Shown piece after piece: positions 40,330-49,054 of a stretch of 64,000 nucleotides of DNA. The position numbers and the translations under genes were made by a program. Numbering within the stretch: the stretch's first letter is position 1; each line of letters starts with the position of its first letter. Source of the stretch: a bacterium (lineage in GTDB: Bacteria > Acidobacteriota > Polarisedimenticolia > Polarisedimenticolales > Polarisedimenticolaceae); the NCBI GenBank assembly GCA_024226515.1, contig JAAELQ010000084.1:1-64000 (forward strand), in the 5' to 3' direction. The notes under the pieces are model-generated. The model did not search any database. It was not told the origin of the DNA and was given only the letters and a program-made list of their open reading frames with translations.

Positions 40330-41649
40330 CTAGAACCATCCGACCACGAAGGCCGTCGAAATGATGTTGGTTGCGTAATCGCCGTCCTGGCATTGCGAGT
40401 TACGGCGACGGTGGTCACCTGAGATCCGGATACCCATCCGCGGGTGAACGACAAAGTCGACGTACGCCCGAAATCGTAGCAGCCGATCGTCGCGACGCAC
40501 GGGATTGGGGTTGTTTCCTTGCGGATTGCCCGGAACGCTGCCCGGCGCGCTGCAGGTAGTACTGCTGTCGTACAGGTTCCTCGCGAGCCGGCTGTCGATA
40601 CCGATGCTGGAAAACTGGCGCCAGCTACGCTCGAAAACCACGCCCAGCGCCGAGCGCACGTAGAACGAGCTGACGGTCGAAGGGTAGGAGCCGCGGCTCA
40701 GGTCGAGGTCGATCTGAGAGCGGCCGCCCACGCGCAGCCGCACGCGGGCCTGGCCCACCACTCCGGTGAACTCCGAATCCTCGGCCCCCTCATAGGTATA
40801 CTTCCCCTGGCCCAGCTTGAACACGAAGGGTTGGCGCTCGCCGAACGTCCCGCGCAGACCGAGCTCGTACGTGTCCGACTCTTCCTTGCGGAACGGAACA
40901 CCGACGGGATACTCGATCCCGTCGCGGCTGCGGTCGTAGTGATTGAAACGTCGCGCCCCGTAAGAGCCGGTGATCCACTTGTTGGACGCCAGCGGCTGCC
41001 GGTACTCGAAGTTCGTTTCGAAGCCGCGGTAATCGAAGTAGCCGGTCTCGCGGTCGAACTCGTCGTAGACGAAGTCGACGCGATCGATGCGGATCGAATA
41101 GCCCTGCCGCCTGGGCACCGAACGCGAGAGCTCGACGCGAAAAACGTTCGAGTCGTAGCCCTGCCCGACGAAGACCTGCTCGTCCGCCCCGTCGAACACC
41201 TGCACGTCGATCAGGCCCGTCTCATAGGTCTCGCGGATCCGCAGGCGGTCGTTGGAGCTGAAACGCAGGTCGAACACGGCCCCGGTCGTGCCGGAGGTCT
41301 CGCGGGAGAAATCCGTGCTGAACTCCTCGTACTCGAAGCGTGACGCCTCGTAGAACAGCTCGATCTCGCTCCGTCGCAGCGGAAGCAGCGCGGTGACGCG
41401 GCCGGTGATTTCCCGGACCCGATCGGAACGTGGCCCCTCTTCGTTGATCTCGGGATCATCGGGGTCGTAGAACACGTTGTCGTTGTAGGCGTAGTCGAAC
41501 GCGATATACGGGTTGACGACGACCGGCCCGATCTTGATGCCCTCGGGAAGCGAACGTCGGGTCCCGGCCTCGGTAGCGGACGACCAGGCCGCGAACGCTG
41601 CAAGCGCAGCGCCGCCCAGAACCGTACGCACTCGGGGGGACATGGTCAT
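40330..41649 (-). CDS. Outer-membrane beta-barrel protein of an exopolysaccharide locus
   Basis: 439 residues. A signal peptide (VLGGAALAAFAAWSSATEAG) precedes VVVNPYIAFDYAYNDNVFYD, the typical beginning of EpsL/'outer membrane beta-barrel' proteins of exopolysaccharide loci. The rest is a series of amphipathic strands with Arg/Tyr/Phe alternation (e.g. GYSIRIDRVDFVYDEFDRET, MGIRISGDHRRRNSQ). It ends FVVGWF, the C-terminal aromatic residue recognised by the BAM machinery. It may form the outer-membrane exit for the polysaccharide. The ATG at 41649 or 41643 could be used. Confidence 0.8.
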   Translation of the reverse strand: MTMSPRVRTVLGGAALAAFAAWSSATEAGTRRSLPEGIKIGPVVVNPYIAFDYAYNDNVFYDPDDPEINEEGPRSDRVREITGRVTALLPLRRSEIELFYEASRFEYEEFSTDFSRETSGTTGAVFDLRFSSNDRLRIRETYETGLIDVQVFDGADEQVFVGQGYDSNVFRVELSRSVPRRQGYSIRIDRVDFVYDEFDRETGYFDYRGFETNFEYRQPLASNKWITGSYGARRFNHYDRSRDGIEYPVGVPFRKEESDTYELGLRGTFGERQPFVFKLGQGKYTYEGAEDSEFTGVVGQARVRLRVGGRSQIDLDLSRGSYPSTVSSFYVRSALGVVFERSWRQFSSIGIDSRLARNLYDSSTTCSAPGSVPGNPQGNNPNPVRRDDRLLRFRAYVDFVVHPRMGIRISGDHRRRNSQCQDGDYATNIISTAFVVGWF

Positions 41650-41759
41650 CGTTGTATTCGCTTCGGCCGGTCCACGGAACGCTGCGACGGCGCGCACGAC
41701 GCACGCCGCCCACAGGCATCCCCTTGGCAACACTGTGGTTTCGGACGTTGGAGGCTCTT

Positions 41760-41790
41760 AATATACGCATATCCCGGATGGACAGCAGCC
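41760..41790 (-). promoter_or_regulatory. Repeated promoter-like motif, copy A
   Basis: On the minus strand GGCTGCTG (41790-41783), 17 bp, then TATATT (41765-41760) followed by AAGAG. The 17-bp spacing fits a -35/-10 pair. It lies 111 bp before the barrel-protein gene. The rest of the 184-bp gap (41650-41833) holds nothing else I recognise. Copy B at 43084-43114 has the same two elements and spacing. Confidence 0.45.
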
Positions 41791-41833
41791 CGGAATTGCA
41801 TATCTTCGCCTGACCTTCGCCCTGCCGGTCGGG

Positions 41834-43042
41834 TCAGCGCGCCGAAGGCTGAGTGCTCGGCGGCGCGAGCCCCTCGATCGACGCGGCTTCCGGCGTGTCG
41901 GCTGACGTGGCGTCACGGGCCGCTGCATCGGCCTTCGCGCGCTCGTGGAGCAGCACCAGCAGGAAGAACGCCCCCCCGCCGAGGGCCAGGACCGCGACCA
42001 GCAGCGCGGCCAGGGCGATGCTCTTGACCAGCACAAGGGCGAACGCGGCCAGGGCGAACGTCAGCGCCGTGGCGTACAGCACCAGCACGGCGGATCGATG
42101 GCTCATCCCCAGATCGATCAGCCGGTGGTGGATGTGGCCCCGGTCGGGCAAGAAGACCTGACGCATATTGGCCAGCATGTAGCGCGCCGCGTTGTCCGAG
42201 CGCATGCCGTCGCTGACGAGGCGGAAGGACCGGCGGGCGACCGCCAGCCCGGTGTCGAGCAGCGGCAGACCCAGGACGAGCAGCGGGGCCAGGATCGCCA
42301 CGGCGACCGGGCCCTTCTGGCTGCCACGGATTGAAGTCACGGCCAGCACGAAGCCCAGGAACAGGCTGCCCGAGTCCCCGAGGAAGATCCGCGCCGGATT
42401 GAAATTGAAGCGCAAGAAACCGAGCAGGCTCCCGGCCAGCGTGACGCTCACCGCGGTCACCCCCAGCTGGCCCGAGCTGCCCGCGAGGACGGCGACCGAC
42501 CCCGTGATGATCAGCGCGACCCCTGCGGCCAGACCGTCGAGGCCGTCGATCAGGTTCACCGCGTTCGTGATGCCCACGATCCACAGCACCGTCAGCGGGA
42601 ACGACAGGAGGCCCAGATCGAGTGTGCCGCCCAGCGGGTGCGTCACGGCCTCGATACGGAACCCGGCGAACCAAACGTATCCGGAGGCCAGTATCTGGGC
42701 CGCGAGCTTCCACTTGAACGAGAGCCCCCGCACGTCGTCGTACAGGCCGACCAGCAGCATCGCCGCCGCGGCGAGGGCCAGTCCCCTGGCGTAGGCGGTG
42801 AACTGGGGCACCAGCGCCATGCTGCCCGTGGCCCAGCCGGCGAACAGCAACCCGCCGACGAACCCGAGGAACACGGCCAGACCGCCGATGCGCGGCATGG
42901 GCCGCGCGTGCGTCTTGCGGCCACCGGGAATGTCGACGGCGCCCCAGCGCTCGGCGAGCCGGATCAGCGCGGGGGTGACCCCCCAGGTCACGCCCATGGC
43001 GACCACCAGCGAACCGAATCCGACGAAGATCATGTCGATCAT
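41834..43042 (-). CDS. Initiating polyprenyl-phosphate sugar-1-phosphate transferase (WecA/MraY family)
   Basis: 402 residues with about 11 membrane helices. Family signatures are PGGRKTHARPMPRIGGLAVF (about 39-58), AVNLIDGLDGLAAGVALIIT with the catalytic DGLDGLA (about 160-179), FNPARIFLGDSGSLFLGFVL (about 213-232), and the basic loop DRGHIHHRLIDLGMSHRSAV (about 300-320). It transfers a sugar-1-phosphate (usually GlcNAc-1-P or a related HexNAc) from UDP-sugar to undecaprenyl phosphate, the first committed step of lipid-linked repeat-unit assembly. The sugar cannot be deduced. A C-terminal Ala/Pro-rich tail of about 35 residues is extra. Confidence 0.92.
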   Translation of the reverse strand: MIDMIFVGFGSLVVAMGVTWGVTPALIRLAERWGAVDIPGGRKTHARPMPRIGGLAVFLGFVGGLLFAGWATGSMALVPQFTAYARGLALAAAAMLLVGLYDDVRGLSFKWKLAAQILASGYVWFAGFRIEAVTHPLGGTLDLGLLSFPLTVLWIVGITNAVNLIDGLDGLAAGVALIITGSVAVLAGSSGQLGVTAVSVTLAGSLLGFLRFNFNPARIFLGDSGSLFLGFVLAVTSIRGSQKGPVAVAILAPLLVLGLPLLDTGLAVARRSFRLVSDGMRSDNAARYMLANMRQVFLPDRGHIHHRLIDLGMSHRSAVLVLYATALTFALAAFALVLVKSIALAALLVAVLALGGGAFFLLVLLHERAKADAAARDATSADTPEAASIEGLAPPSTQPSAR

Positions 43043-43083
43043 GGAGTCACAGCCCTACTCCGGGACTTGCCGACGCGGCCTTG

Positions 43084-43114
43084 AATATACGCACACCGCG
43101 CGGACGCAGCAGCC
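43084..43114 (-). promoter_or_regulatory. Repeated promoter-like motif, copy B
   Basis: On the minus strand GGCTGCTG (43114-43107), 17 bp, then TGCG-TATATT (-10 at 43089-43084) and CAAGG, 41 bp before the ATG of the transferase gene. Same elements and spacing as copy A. Confidence 0.5.
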
Positions 43115-43136
43115 GCAAAATCGCCCCGGGGGCGCC

Positions 43137-44636
43137 TCAGGGGCTCGCTGGAGCGGGTTCGGCAGCCCCGGCGGACGAATCAGGCTCATCCACGGCCTTT
43201 TCCGCCTCGTCGACCGGCCGGATGTATTGCAGCTCCAGCCGTCGCGCCACCCAGAAATAGGCCTCGAGCAGGATCAGCGTCCGGATCAGCGTCACCGAGC
43301 CGTGCACCAGGCCCCCACCGAAGTGGCCGAACTGGATCAGCACCAGGATGTGCACCGCACGCCGGACGGGGTCCAGCGCCTCGGCCTCACCGTAGCGCCG
43401 GTACAACAAGCGCATCGCCAGGCCCCATAGCGCCATGCCGACGATGATCCCGGGCAGGTGGAAGTTCCAGTACAACTCGCCCGGGACCGTGACGGAGGGG
43501 TTCGTCCGCTTGTCGAGTATGTGGACGACACGGAACGTCTCGCCGAACTCGCGCGCCGTCCGCTCGACCGGCTTGTTGGGCCAGATGAATCGCGGGATGA
43601 ACGTGGCCATCACGTTGAGGAACAGCTTCTCGCCCCTCTGGTACGGGACCCAGCGACCGCAGTCACGCACGATCACGGCCACCGAGGTGATCAGCGCCAT
43701 GCGGAACTGGAACAGCCCGATCGAACGATCGAGGTACTTCTCCCCATCCCATTGCTTGATGACATCGGCCGTCATCGTGATGCGTTGCTTCGCGCCCAGC
43801 CGCGGGTCGATCTCGCGATACGTGTTGAAGAACGGGAAGACGACGAAGATCAGGATCAACAACAGCGTGAGCAGGGTGGCCCATGGGATACGGTGCCGCG
43901 CGTACCACAGCGCGATGATCGGAATCCCGCCGAACGTCATCATCAGCGACTTGTCCGACACCTGCATCACGAACAGCAGCGCCGTCGCGGGCAGCATCAC
44001 CAGCCAGAAAAACCTGCGCTGCTTCGGCGACGCTCGCCCCGAGAGCATGAGCATGCACGCCAGCGCCCACGCGAAATTGAACAATGGGTGCAGCTGCGCC
44101 AGCGAGCTCTCGAGGCCGACTAGGGCGCGGCCCATCCAGAACGAGCGGTCGAGCGCGGCCAGCGCGAGATTGCCGACGAAGCCGAACGCCGCGGGTATGG
44201 CGATGAAGTAAGTCCCCCGCGGTAGCTCCTCGAATCGCGGTGCCGGGCGGCGGCGGATCCAGGGCCCGAAGTACCCGGCCAGCATCGCGGCGTAGCCGAT
44301 CATGCAGTAGATCGCCGCCAACGGGACGAAGCCCACCAGGAACTTGTCCGTCGTCACGCCGTTCACGGCCCAGATGGCCCCGACGCCGAAGTAGATCAAC
44401 TGCAGGAAACCGATGATGTGAATCGTCTCGAATGCGTCCAGCTGTCCCCGCTGCCACTGGTACCAGATCGGCGCCACGAACAGGAACGCCATGCCCGCGA
44501 CGACCGCGTAGACCGTCGCGTGCTGGGCGAAGGGGATCAGCAGCGTCAGTGCCGCGGCGGCGACGAACAGCGCACCGACGCGCAGCGGATGGAATCCCCC
44601 GCGGGGCGCTTGGACACTGGCGGTTGACGATCTCAC
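43137..44636 (-). CDS. Wzy-like polysaccharide polymerase (multi-spanning membrane protein)
   Basis: 499 residues, GTG start. At least ten hydrophobic segments alternate with short loops (e.g. ALFVAAAALTLLIPFAQHAT, MIGYAAMLAGYFGPWI, LLTLLLILIFVVFPFFNTYR). A large loop around residues 340-410 includes FLNVMATFIPRFIWPNKPVE. This topology is that of O-antigen/oligosaccharide repeat-unit polymerases, a family without strong sequence motifs, so the call rests on topology and on flanking wza/wzc, flippase and initiating transferase genes. It would join lipid-linked repeats at the periplasmic face. Confidence 0.7.
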   Translation of the reverse strand: MRSSTASVQAPRGGFHPLRVGALFVAAAALTLLIPFAQHATVYAVVAGMAFLFVAPIWYQWQRGQLDAFETIHIIGFLQLIYFGVGAIWAVNGVTTDKFLVGFVPLAAIYCMIGYAAMLAGYFGPWIRRRPAPRFEELPRGTYFIAIPAAFGFVGNLALAALDRSFWMGRALVGLESSLAQLHPLFNFAWALACMLMLSGRASPKQRRFFWLVMLPATALLFVMQVSDKSLMMTFGGIPIIALWYARHRIPWATLLTLLLILIFVVFPFFNTYREIDPRLGAKQRITMTADVIKQWDGEKYLDRSIGLFQFRMALITSVAVIVRDCGRWVPYQRGEKLFLNVMATFIPRFIWPNKPVERTAREFGETFRVVHILDKRTNPSVTVPGELYWNFHLPGIIVGMALWGLAMRLLYRRYGEAEALDPVRRAVHILVLIQFGHFGGGLVHGSVTLIRTLILLEAYFWVARRLELQYIRPVDEAEKAVDEPDSSAGAAEPAPASP

Positions 44637-44734
44637 TTGGACTCCGGCCGAGAGATGGGGGTCAGGCTAGCGCAACGCTTCCCGCACCGCCCCTCCTCCG
44701 GACGGGGGGCACGCGAGGCCGCCCACGTTCCTTG

Positions 44735-44740
44735 GATATA
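44735..44740 (-). promoter_or_regulatory. Repeated promoter-like motif, copy C (-10 part)
   Basis: TATATC followed by CAAGG on the minus strand, about 98 bp before the polymerase start. It shares the TATATYCAAGG core with copy B but lacks GGCTGCTG at 17 bp. The 139-bp gap shows nothing else. Confidence 0.35.
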
Positions 44741-44775
44741 CCGTCAATCGGGCAGCCCGCCACCGGCGAGGGAGC

Positions 44776-45828
44776 CTACAACAGGTCATCCCGCTTGCGC
44801 GTCTTCAGTTCCTCGACGACGCGGCGCACCTTCTCCGACCCCTTGCGGGACACGATGAGCAGCGCGTCGGGCGTGTCGACGACCGCGATGTCCGGGGCGT
44901 CGACAACCGCGACCAAGCGGCCTTCCCCGAATACCACGCTTCCCGGGCTGTCGACCAGGATCGGGGCGTCGGGCCCCGGGGAGGCGAGGGCCTCCCGCAG
45001 GCGCGCCGCCGCATCCCACGAGCCGACGTCGTCCCAGCCCGCGTCGAGCGGCACGACGCGCACGCCCTCCGCCTTCTCCATCACGGCGTAGTCGACCGAC
45101 AGCTTCGTGGCGCGATTCCACGCCCGCGCCTTCCCGGCCAGGTGCCCGTCGACCGCACGCGCGATCGCGGGCGCGGTGCATGCGAGCTCGTCGAGAAATC
45201 GCTCGACGCGCCAGATGAACATCCCCGCGTTCCACAGGTAGCGTCCCGAGCGCACGAAACGGCGCGCACGCGCGGCGTCCGGCTTCTCGACGAAGCGCTC
45301 GACCGTGCCCGCGCGGCCACGCACCGGCTTGGCCGCGCACTTGAGGTACCCGAATCCGGTCGCCGGCCGATCGGGTCGGATCCCGAGGCAGACCAGCGCG
45401 TCTTTCTCCGCGGCGTCGGCAGCCACGCGCAGGCTGCGCGCGAACTCGTCGCCGTCCGGGATGACGTGGTCCGTGGGCAGCACGGCCGCCACCGCCCGCG
45501 GGTCGGCGCGCGCCACGGTGGCGCAGGCCAGAGCGACGGCGGGACCCGTGTCCCGCGGGCTCGGCTCGAGGATCAGGCGATCGGAGCGCAGCCGGGGCAA
45601 CTCGGCCCGGATCGCGTCCGCGAGTCGGGCCGGAGCCGCGACCCACAGGCGCGAGGGCGGCACGCGGTCGCGGGCGCGACGCCAGCTCTCCTGCAGCAGC
45701 GTGCGTTTGCCGGTCAGCGCGATCAGTTGCTTGGGGCGCGCGGTGCGGCTCATGGGCCAGAAGCGCGTTCCGCTCCCCCCCGCGAGCAGAACGACGTGGA
45801 GCGGGGCGCGTGACTTACGGCGTGCCAT
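44776..45828 (-). CDS. manC: Mannose-1-phosphate guanylyltransferase
   Basis: 350 residues: the nucleotidyltransferase domain only, without the C-terminal isomerase domain of bifunctional enzymes. The signature VVLLAGGSGTRFWPMSRTAR (about 12-31) includes the GTP-binding loop. AVLPTDHVIPDGDEFARSLR (about 112-131), ATGFGYLKC, VERFVEKPDAARARRFV and YLWNAGMFIWR (about 190-200) follow the GMP family. It makes GDP-mannose, the substrate of gmd and fcl at 60-62 kb. Its start lies 3 bp after the stop of the epimerase gene. Confidence 0.93.
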   Translation of the reverse strand: MARRKSRAPLHVVLLAGGSGTRFWPMSRTARPKQLIALTGKRTLLQESWRRARDRVPPSRLWVAAPARLADAIRAELPRLRSDRLILEPSPRDTGPAVALACATVARADPRAVAAVLPTDHVIPDGDEFARSLRVAADAAEKDALVCLGIRPDRPATGFGYLKCAAKPVRGRAGTVERFVEKPDAARARRFVRSGRYLWNAGMFIWRVERFLDELACTAPAIARAVDGHLAGKARAWNRATKLSVDYAVMEKAEGVRVVPLDAGWDDVGSWDAAARLREALASPGPDAPILVDSPGSVVFGEGRLVAVVDAPDIAVVDTPDALLIVSRKGSEKVRRVVEELKTRKRDDLL

Positions 45829-45831
45829 GGC

Positions 45832-46779
45832 CTACCAGGCCTCGACGGTGCGGCGCAGGCCCTCGTCGAGCTCGACCAGCGGGCGGTAGCTCAGATCTTC
45901 CTGCGCCCGCTCGATCGCGGCGAGCGAGTGACGGATGTCTCCGGCCCGCGGCGGCTCGTGGACCGCGCCGGGCTCGGCGCCGTGCAGCTCCGCCAGCCGC
46001 GCCAGCAGCCGGTTGAGGCTGACGCGCTCGCCGCAGGCGATGTTGAAGGCGCGACCCAGCGCCCGCTGCGGCGCCTCGCACGCCGCGAGGTTGGCCGCGA
46101 CGACGTTCGCCACGAAGGTGAAATCGCGCGTCTGCTCGCCGTCGCCGTAGATCGTCGCGGGACGCCCGGCGCGCAGCGCCTCGATGAAACGCGGGATCAC
46201 GGCGGAGTACTCACTACCGGGATCCTGTCGCGGGCCGAACACGTTGAAGTAGCGCAACGCGACCGTCGGCAGCCCGTACAGGCGATGGTACAGACAGCAG
46301 TACGTCTCCCCCGCCAGCTTCTGCAGGCCGTAGGGCGAGATCGGTGCCGAAGGCATGGACTCTTCCTTCGGCAGCGTCTCGCTCTCGCCGTAGATCGACG
46401 ACGACGATGCGAACACGAAACGCTTGACCTGCGCGGCTCGCGCCGCGTCGAGCAGGTTGAGCGTGCCGCTGACGTTGACCGCGTTCGTCTCCGCCGGGTT
46501 CTCGACCGAGCGCTGAACCGACGGGATCGCCGCGAAGTGCAAGACGTAGTCGACCCCGCGCATCGCGGCGTGACAGGTATCCGCCTCGCGCATGTCGCCC
46601 TCGAGCAGCTCGAACGCGCCGCCCCCGGACTCGGCCCAGGCCGGAGCCGACTCGAGATTCGAGCGCCGGCCCGTGGCGAAGTTGTCCAGAACGCGAACGG
46701 TGTGACCGTGCCCCAGCAGGGCCTCCGCGAGGTTCGACCCGATGAAGCCGCCGCCCCCTGTCACGAGATAACTGGCCAC
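45832..46779 (-). CDS. NAD-dependent sugar-nucleotide epimerase (SDR)
   Basis: 315 residues. Extended SDR with YLVTGGGGFIGSNLAEALLG (about 4-23), HFAAIPSVQRSVENPAETNA (about 82-101), the catalytic Ser in FASSSSIYGESETLPKEE and YxxxK in ISPYGLQKLAGETYCCLYH (about 150-168), and RYFNVFGPRQDPGSEYSAVI (about 177-196). This last segment is shared with UDP-GlcNAc 4-epimerases of the WbpP/Gne type and UDP-glucuronate epimerases. Likely a C4 epimerase of a UDP-hexose(NAc) or uronate. The second GTG (46779) is used, with GGGGAGG 5 nt upstream; a GTG two codons earlier overlaps the dehydrogenase stop. Confidence 0.85.
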   Translation of the reverse strand: MASYLVTGGGGFIGSNLAEALLGHGHTVRVLDNFATGRRSNLESAPAWAESGGGAFELLEGDMREADTCHAAMRGVDYVLHFAAIPSVQRSVENPAETNAVNVSGTLNLLDAARAAQVKRFVFASSSSIYGESETLPKEESMPSAPISPYGLQKLAGETYCCLYHRLYGLPTVALRYFNVFGPRQDPGSEYSAVIPRFIEALRAGRPATIYGDGEQTRDFTFVANVVAANLAACEAPQRALGRAFNIACGERVSLNRLLARLAELHGAEPGAVHEPPRAGDIRHSLAAIERAQEDLSYRPLVELDEGLRRTVEAW

Positions 46780-46781
46780 AC

Positions 46782-48086
46782 TCACCTCCCCACGCCGGTG
46801 TAGTCGAACCCGCGTTCGCGCATGCGCGACGGTTCGTAGATATTGCGCAGATCGACGATCAGCGGATGGGACATCGAGTCCTTCAGCCGAGCGAAGTCGA
46901 GCCCGCGGAACTGGTTCCATTCCGTTGCCAGGACGAGGCCGTCGGTTCCCTGCGCCGCCTCGTACTCGTCGGCGCAATAGGTGACCCCATCGCGCGCTTC
47001 GTCCCGCACGAGCGGGATCGCCACGGGATCGTAGGCCTGCACACGCGCACCACCGGCCAGCAGACCGTCGAGGATCGCCATCGCGGGCGATTCGCGCAGG
47101 TCGTCGGTGTTCGGCTTGAACGTCAGCCCGAGCAGCGCCAGCGTCTTGCCCTCGAGCGTGCCTCCGACGGCAATGCGGATCTTCTCCAGCATGCGCGTCA
47201 CGCGCACGTCGTTGACCTCGATCACCGCGCGGACGATGCGCAGGTCGATGTCGTGGTCCTTGCCGATCTCGACCGCGGCACGCGTGTCCTTCGGAAAACA
47301 GGAACCGCCGTAGCCCGGGCCCGGATGCAGGAACTTCGGTCCGATCCGGCGATCGAGCCCCATCGCCCGGGCCACGACGTGCACGTCGGCCCCGAGCGGC
47401 TCGCACAGATCGGCGATCTCGTTGATGAACGAGATCTTCGTCGCCAGAAACGCGTTGGAGGCGTACTTGATCAGCTCGGCGGTGACGACGTTGGTCACCA
47501 CGATCGGCGTCTCGATCAGGTACAACGGCCGGTACAGGTCGCGCAGGATGGCCGCCGAGGCCTCGTCCTCGGTGCCCAGCACCACGCGGTTCGGTCGCAT
47601 GAAGTCCTCGAGCGCCGAACCCTCGCGAAGGAACTCGGGGTTCGACGCGACACTGAACGGGTGCTCCTCGCTCTGGTGCTCCTCGATGATCTCGCGGATC
47701 ATCTTGCCCGTACCCGCCGGAACGGTGCTCTTCGTCACGACGACCTTGTACGAGTCGAGGTTCTCGGCAACCGCCTTCGCCACCTCGCGCACGAACGACA
47801 GGTCGGCCCGGCCGTTCTCGTCCTGCGGCGTCCCCACCGCGATGAACACGACGAGCGAGTCGCGGATCGCGGTCGGCAGGTCCGTGCTGAAGGTCAGGCG
47901 CCCCGCCTTCGCGTTGCGTTGGACGACGTCCTCGAGCCCGGGCTCGTAGATCGGAATCTCCCCGCGATTCAGCGCGTCGACCTTGGATGCGTCCTTGTCG
48001 ACGCAACACACCGGATTGCCGAACTCGGCAAAACAGGCTCCGGTAACGAGTCCGACGTAGCCGGTTCCGACGACGCAAATGTTCAT
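46782..48086 (-). CDS. ugd: UDP-glucose 6-dehydrogenase
   Basis: 434 residues. NAD binding is at MNICVVGTGYVGLVTGACFA (1-20). KSTVPAGTGKMIREIIEE (about 119-136) and NPEFLREGSALEDFMRPNRV (about 148-167) follow, and the catalytic Cys is in GPGYGGSCFPKDTRA (about 260). ALLGLTFKPNTDDLRESPAM (about 319-338) and the C-terminal YEPSRMRERGFDYTGVGR complete the family pattern. Oxidises UDP-glucose to UDP-glucuronate, precursor of UDP-xylose (35508) and UDP-galacturonate (48083). Overlaps the upstream epimerase stop by ATGA. Confidence 0.95.
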   Translation of the reverse strand: MNICVVGTGYVGLVTGACFAEFGNPVCCVDKDASKVDALNRGEIPIYEPGLEDVVQRNAKAGRLTFSTDLPTAIRDSLVVFIAVGTPQDENGRADLSFVREVAKAVAENLDSYKVVVTKSTVPAGTGKMIREIIEEHQSEEHPFSVASNPEFLREGSALEDFMRPNRVVLGTEDEASAAILRDLYRPLYLIETPIVVTNVVTAELIKYASNAFLATKISFINEIADLCEPLGADVHVVARAMGLDRRIGPKFLHPGPGYGGSCFPKDTRAAVEIGKDHDIDLRIVRAVIEVNDVRVTRMLEKIRIAVGGTLEGKTLALLGLTFKPNTDDLRESPAMAILDGLLAGGARVQAYDPVAIPLVRDEARDGVTYCADEYEAAQGTDGLVLATEWNQFRGLDFARLKDSMSHPLIVDLRNIYEPSRMRERGFDYTGVGR

Positions 48087-49051
48087 ACCGTCTCCTTGGC
48101 CTGCTTCTTGAACCAGTCGAGAAACAGCCGGATACCTTCCTTCAGCGGCACCTGCGGGCGCCAGTCGAGCTCGTCCGCGGCCCGCGAAATATCGGCCCAG
48201 GTGCGATCGACGTCGCCGGCCTGCGGCGGTTGCTCGTCGATCCGGAGCGGGACGCCCAGCTGGCCCGCGAGCTGCCGCGTCAGCTCGTCGAGCGTGATCG
48301 TCTGCGAGCCGCCGAGATTCCACACGTGGTAGGTGCGACAACGCTCCCACGACCGGACGATGCCCTCGACGATGTCCGCGACGTACGTGTAGTCCCGGGC
48401 CGAGCTACCGTCGCCGAAGCGCTCGATCGGCCGACCGCCGGCCAGCAGCCGCGAGAACTTGTGAATCGCCATCTCGGGACGCTGACGCGGTCCGTACACG
48501 GTGAAGAAGCGTAGACAGGCCACACGCATGCCGAACAGGTGGTGGTGCGCGTGGCACAGCACCTCGCCCGCCTTCTTCGTCGCAGCGTACGGCGAGATCG
48601 GGTGATCCACCGGATCGTCCTCGCCGAACGGGACCTTCTCGTTGTTGCCGTAGACCGACGACGACGAGCCGAAGACGAAGCGCTTCACCCCGTGGCGTCG
48701 CGCAGCCTCGAGCAACACCGTCGTTCCCATGAGATTGACCGAGGTGTAGGTCTCGGGGTCCTCGATCGACGGACGCACGCCCGCGCGAGCAGCGAGGTGG
48801 ATCACGCCGTCGAACGCCACCCTGGAGAACAGCTTCTCGACGGCCCGCGCATCGCGGATATCTCCCTCGACGAGCTCGTAGTCCGGGTCGGCGAGCGCCT
48901 GTGCCACGTTGCGCCGCTTGATCTCGGGCGCGTAGTACGGGTCGAAGTTGTCCAGGCCGACCACGCGCAGGCCGTCGGCGAGCATGCGCTCGGCGAGGTG
49001 CGAGCCGATGAATCCGGCTGCGCCGGTGATCAGAACGGTCGAGGGGCTCAT
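48083..49051 (-). CDS. UDP-glucuronate 4-epimerase-type SDR
   Basis: 322 residues. VLITGAAGFIGSHLAERMLA (about 6-25) is the NAD loop. NFDPYYAPEIKRRNVAQAL (about 37-55) is the segment that distinguishes UDP-glucuronate epimerases from other SDRs. IHLAARAGVRPSIEDPETYT, FGSSSSVYGNNEKVPFGEDD, the catalytic Tyr/Lys in ISPYAATKKAGEVLCH, and RFFTVYGPRQRPEMAIHKFS follow. It interconverts UDP-glucuronate and UDP-galacturonate, directly downstream of the Ugd reaction; its stop overlaps the ugd start. Confidence 0.88.
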   Translation of the reverse strand: MSPSTVLITGAAGFIGSHLAERMLADGLRVVGLDNFDPYYAPEIKRRNVAQALADPDYELVEGDIRDARAVEKLFSRVAFDGVIHLAARAGVRPSIEDPETYTSVNLMGTTVLLEAARRHGVKRFVFGSSSSVYGNNEKVPFGEDDPVDHPISPYAATKKAGEVLCHAHHHLFGMRVACLRFFTVYGPRQRPEMAIHKFSRLLAGGRPIERFGDGSSARDYTYVADIVEGIVRSWERCRTYHVWNLGGSQTITLDELTRQLAGQLGVPLRIDEQPPQAGDVDRTWADISRAADELDWRPQVPLKEGIRLFLDWFKKQAKETV

Positions 49052-49054
49052 CGA

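Noticed and set aside
20337..46785. Identical GTGAGTGTGGCC strings at the starts of kynB (20339) and the epimerase (46785)
   Set aside because: A coincidence of stop-start overlap and codon preference; the surrounding sequences differ and no structure is shared.
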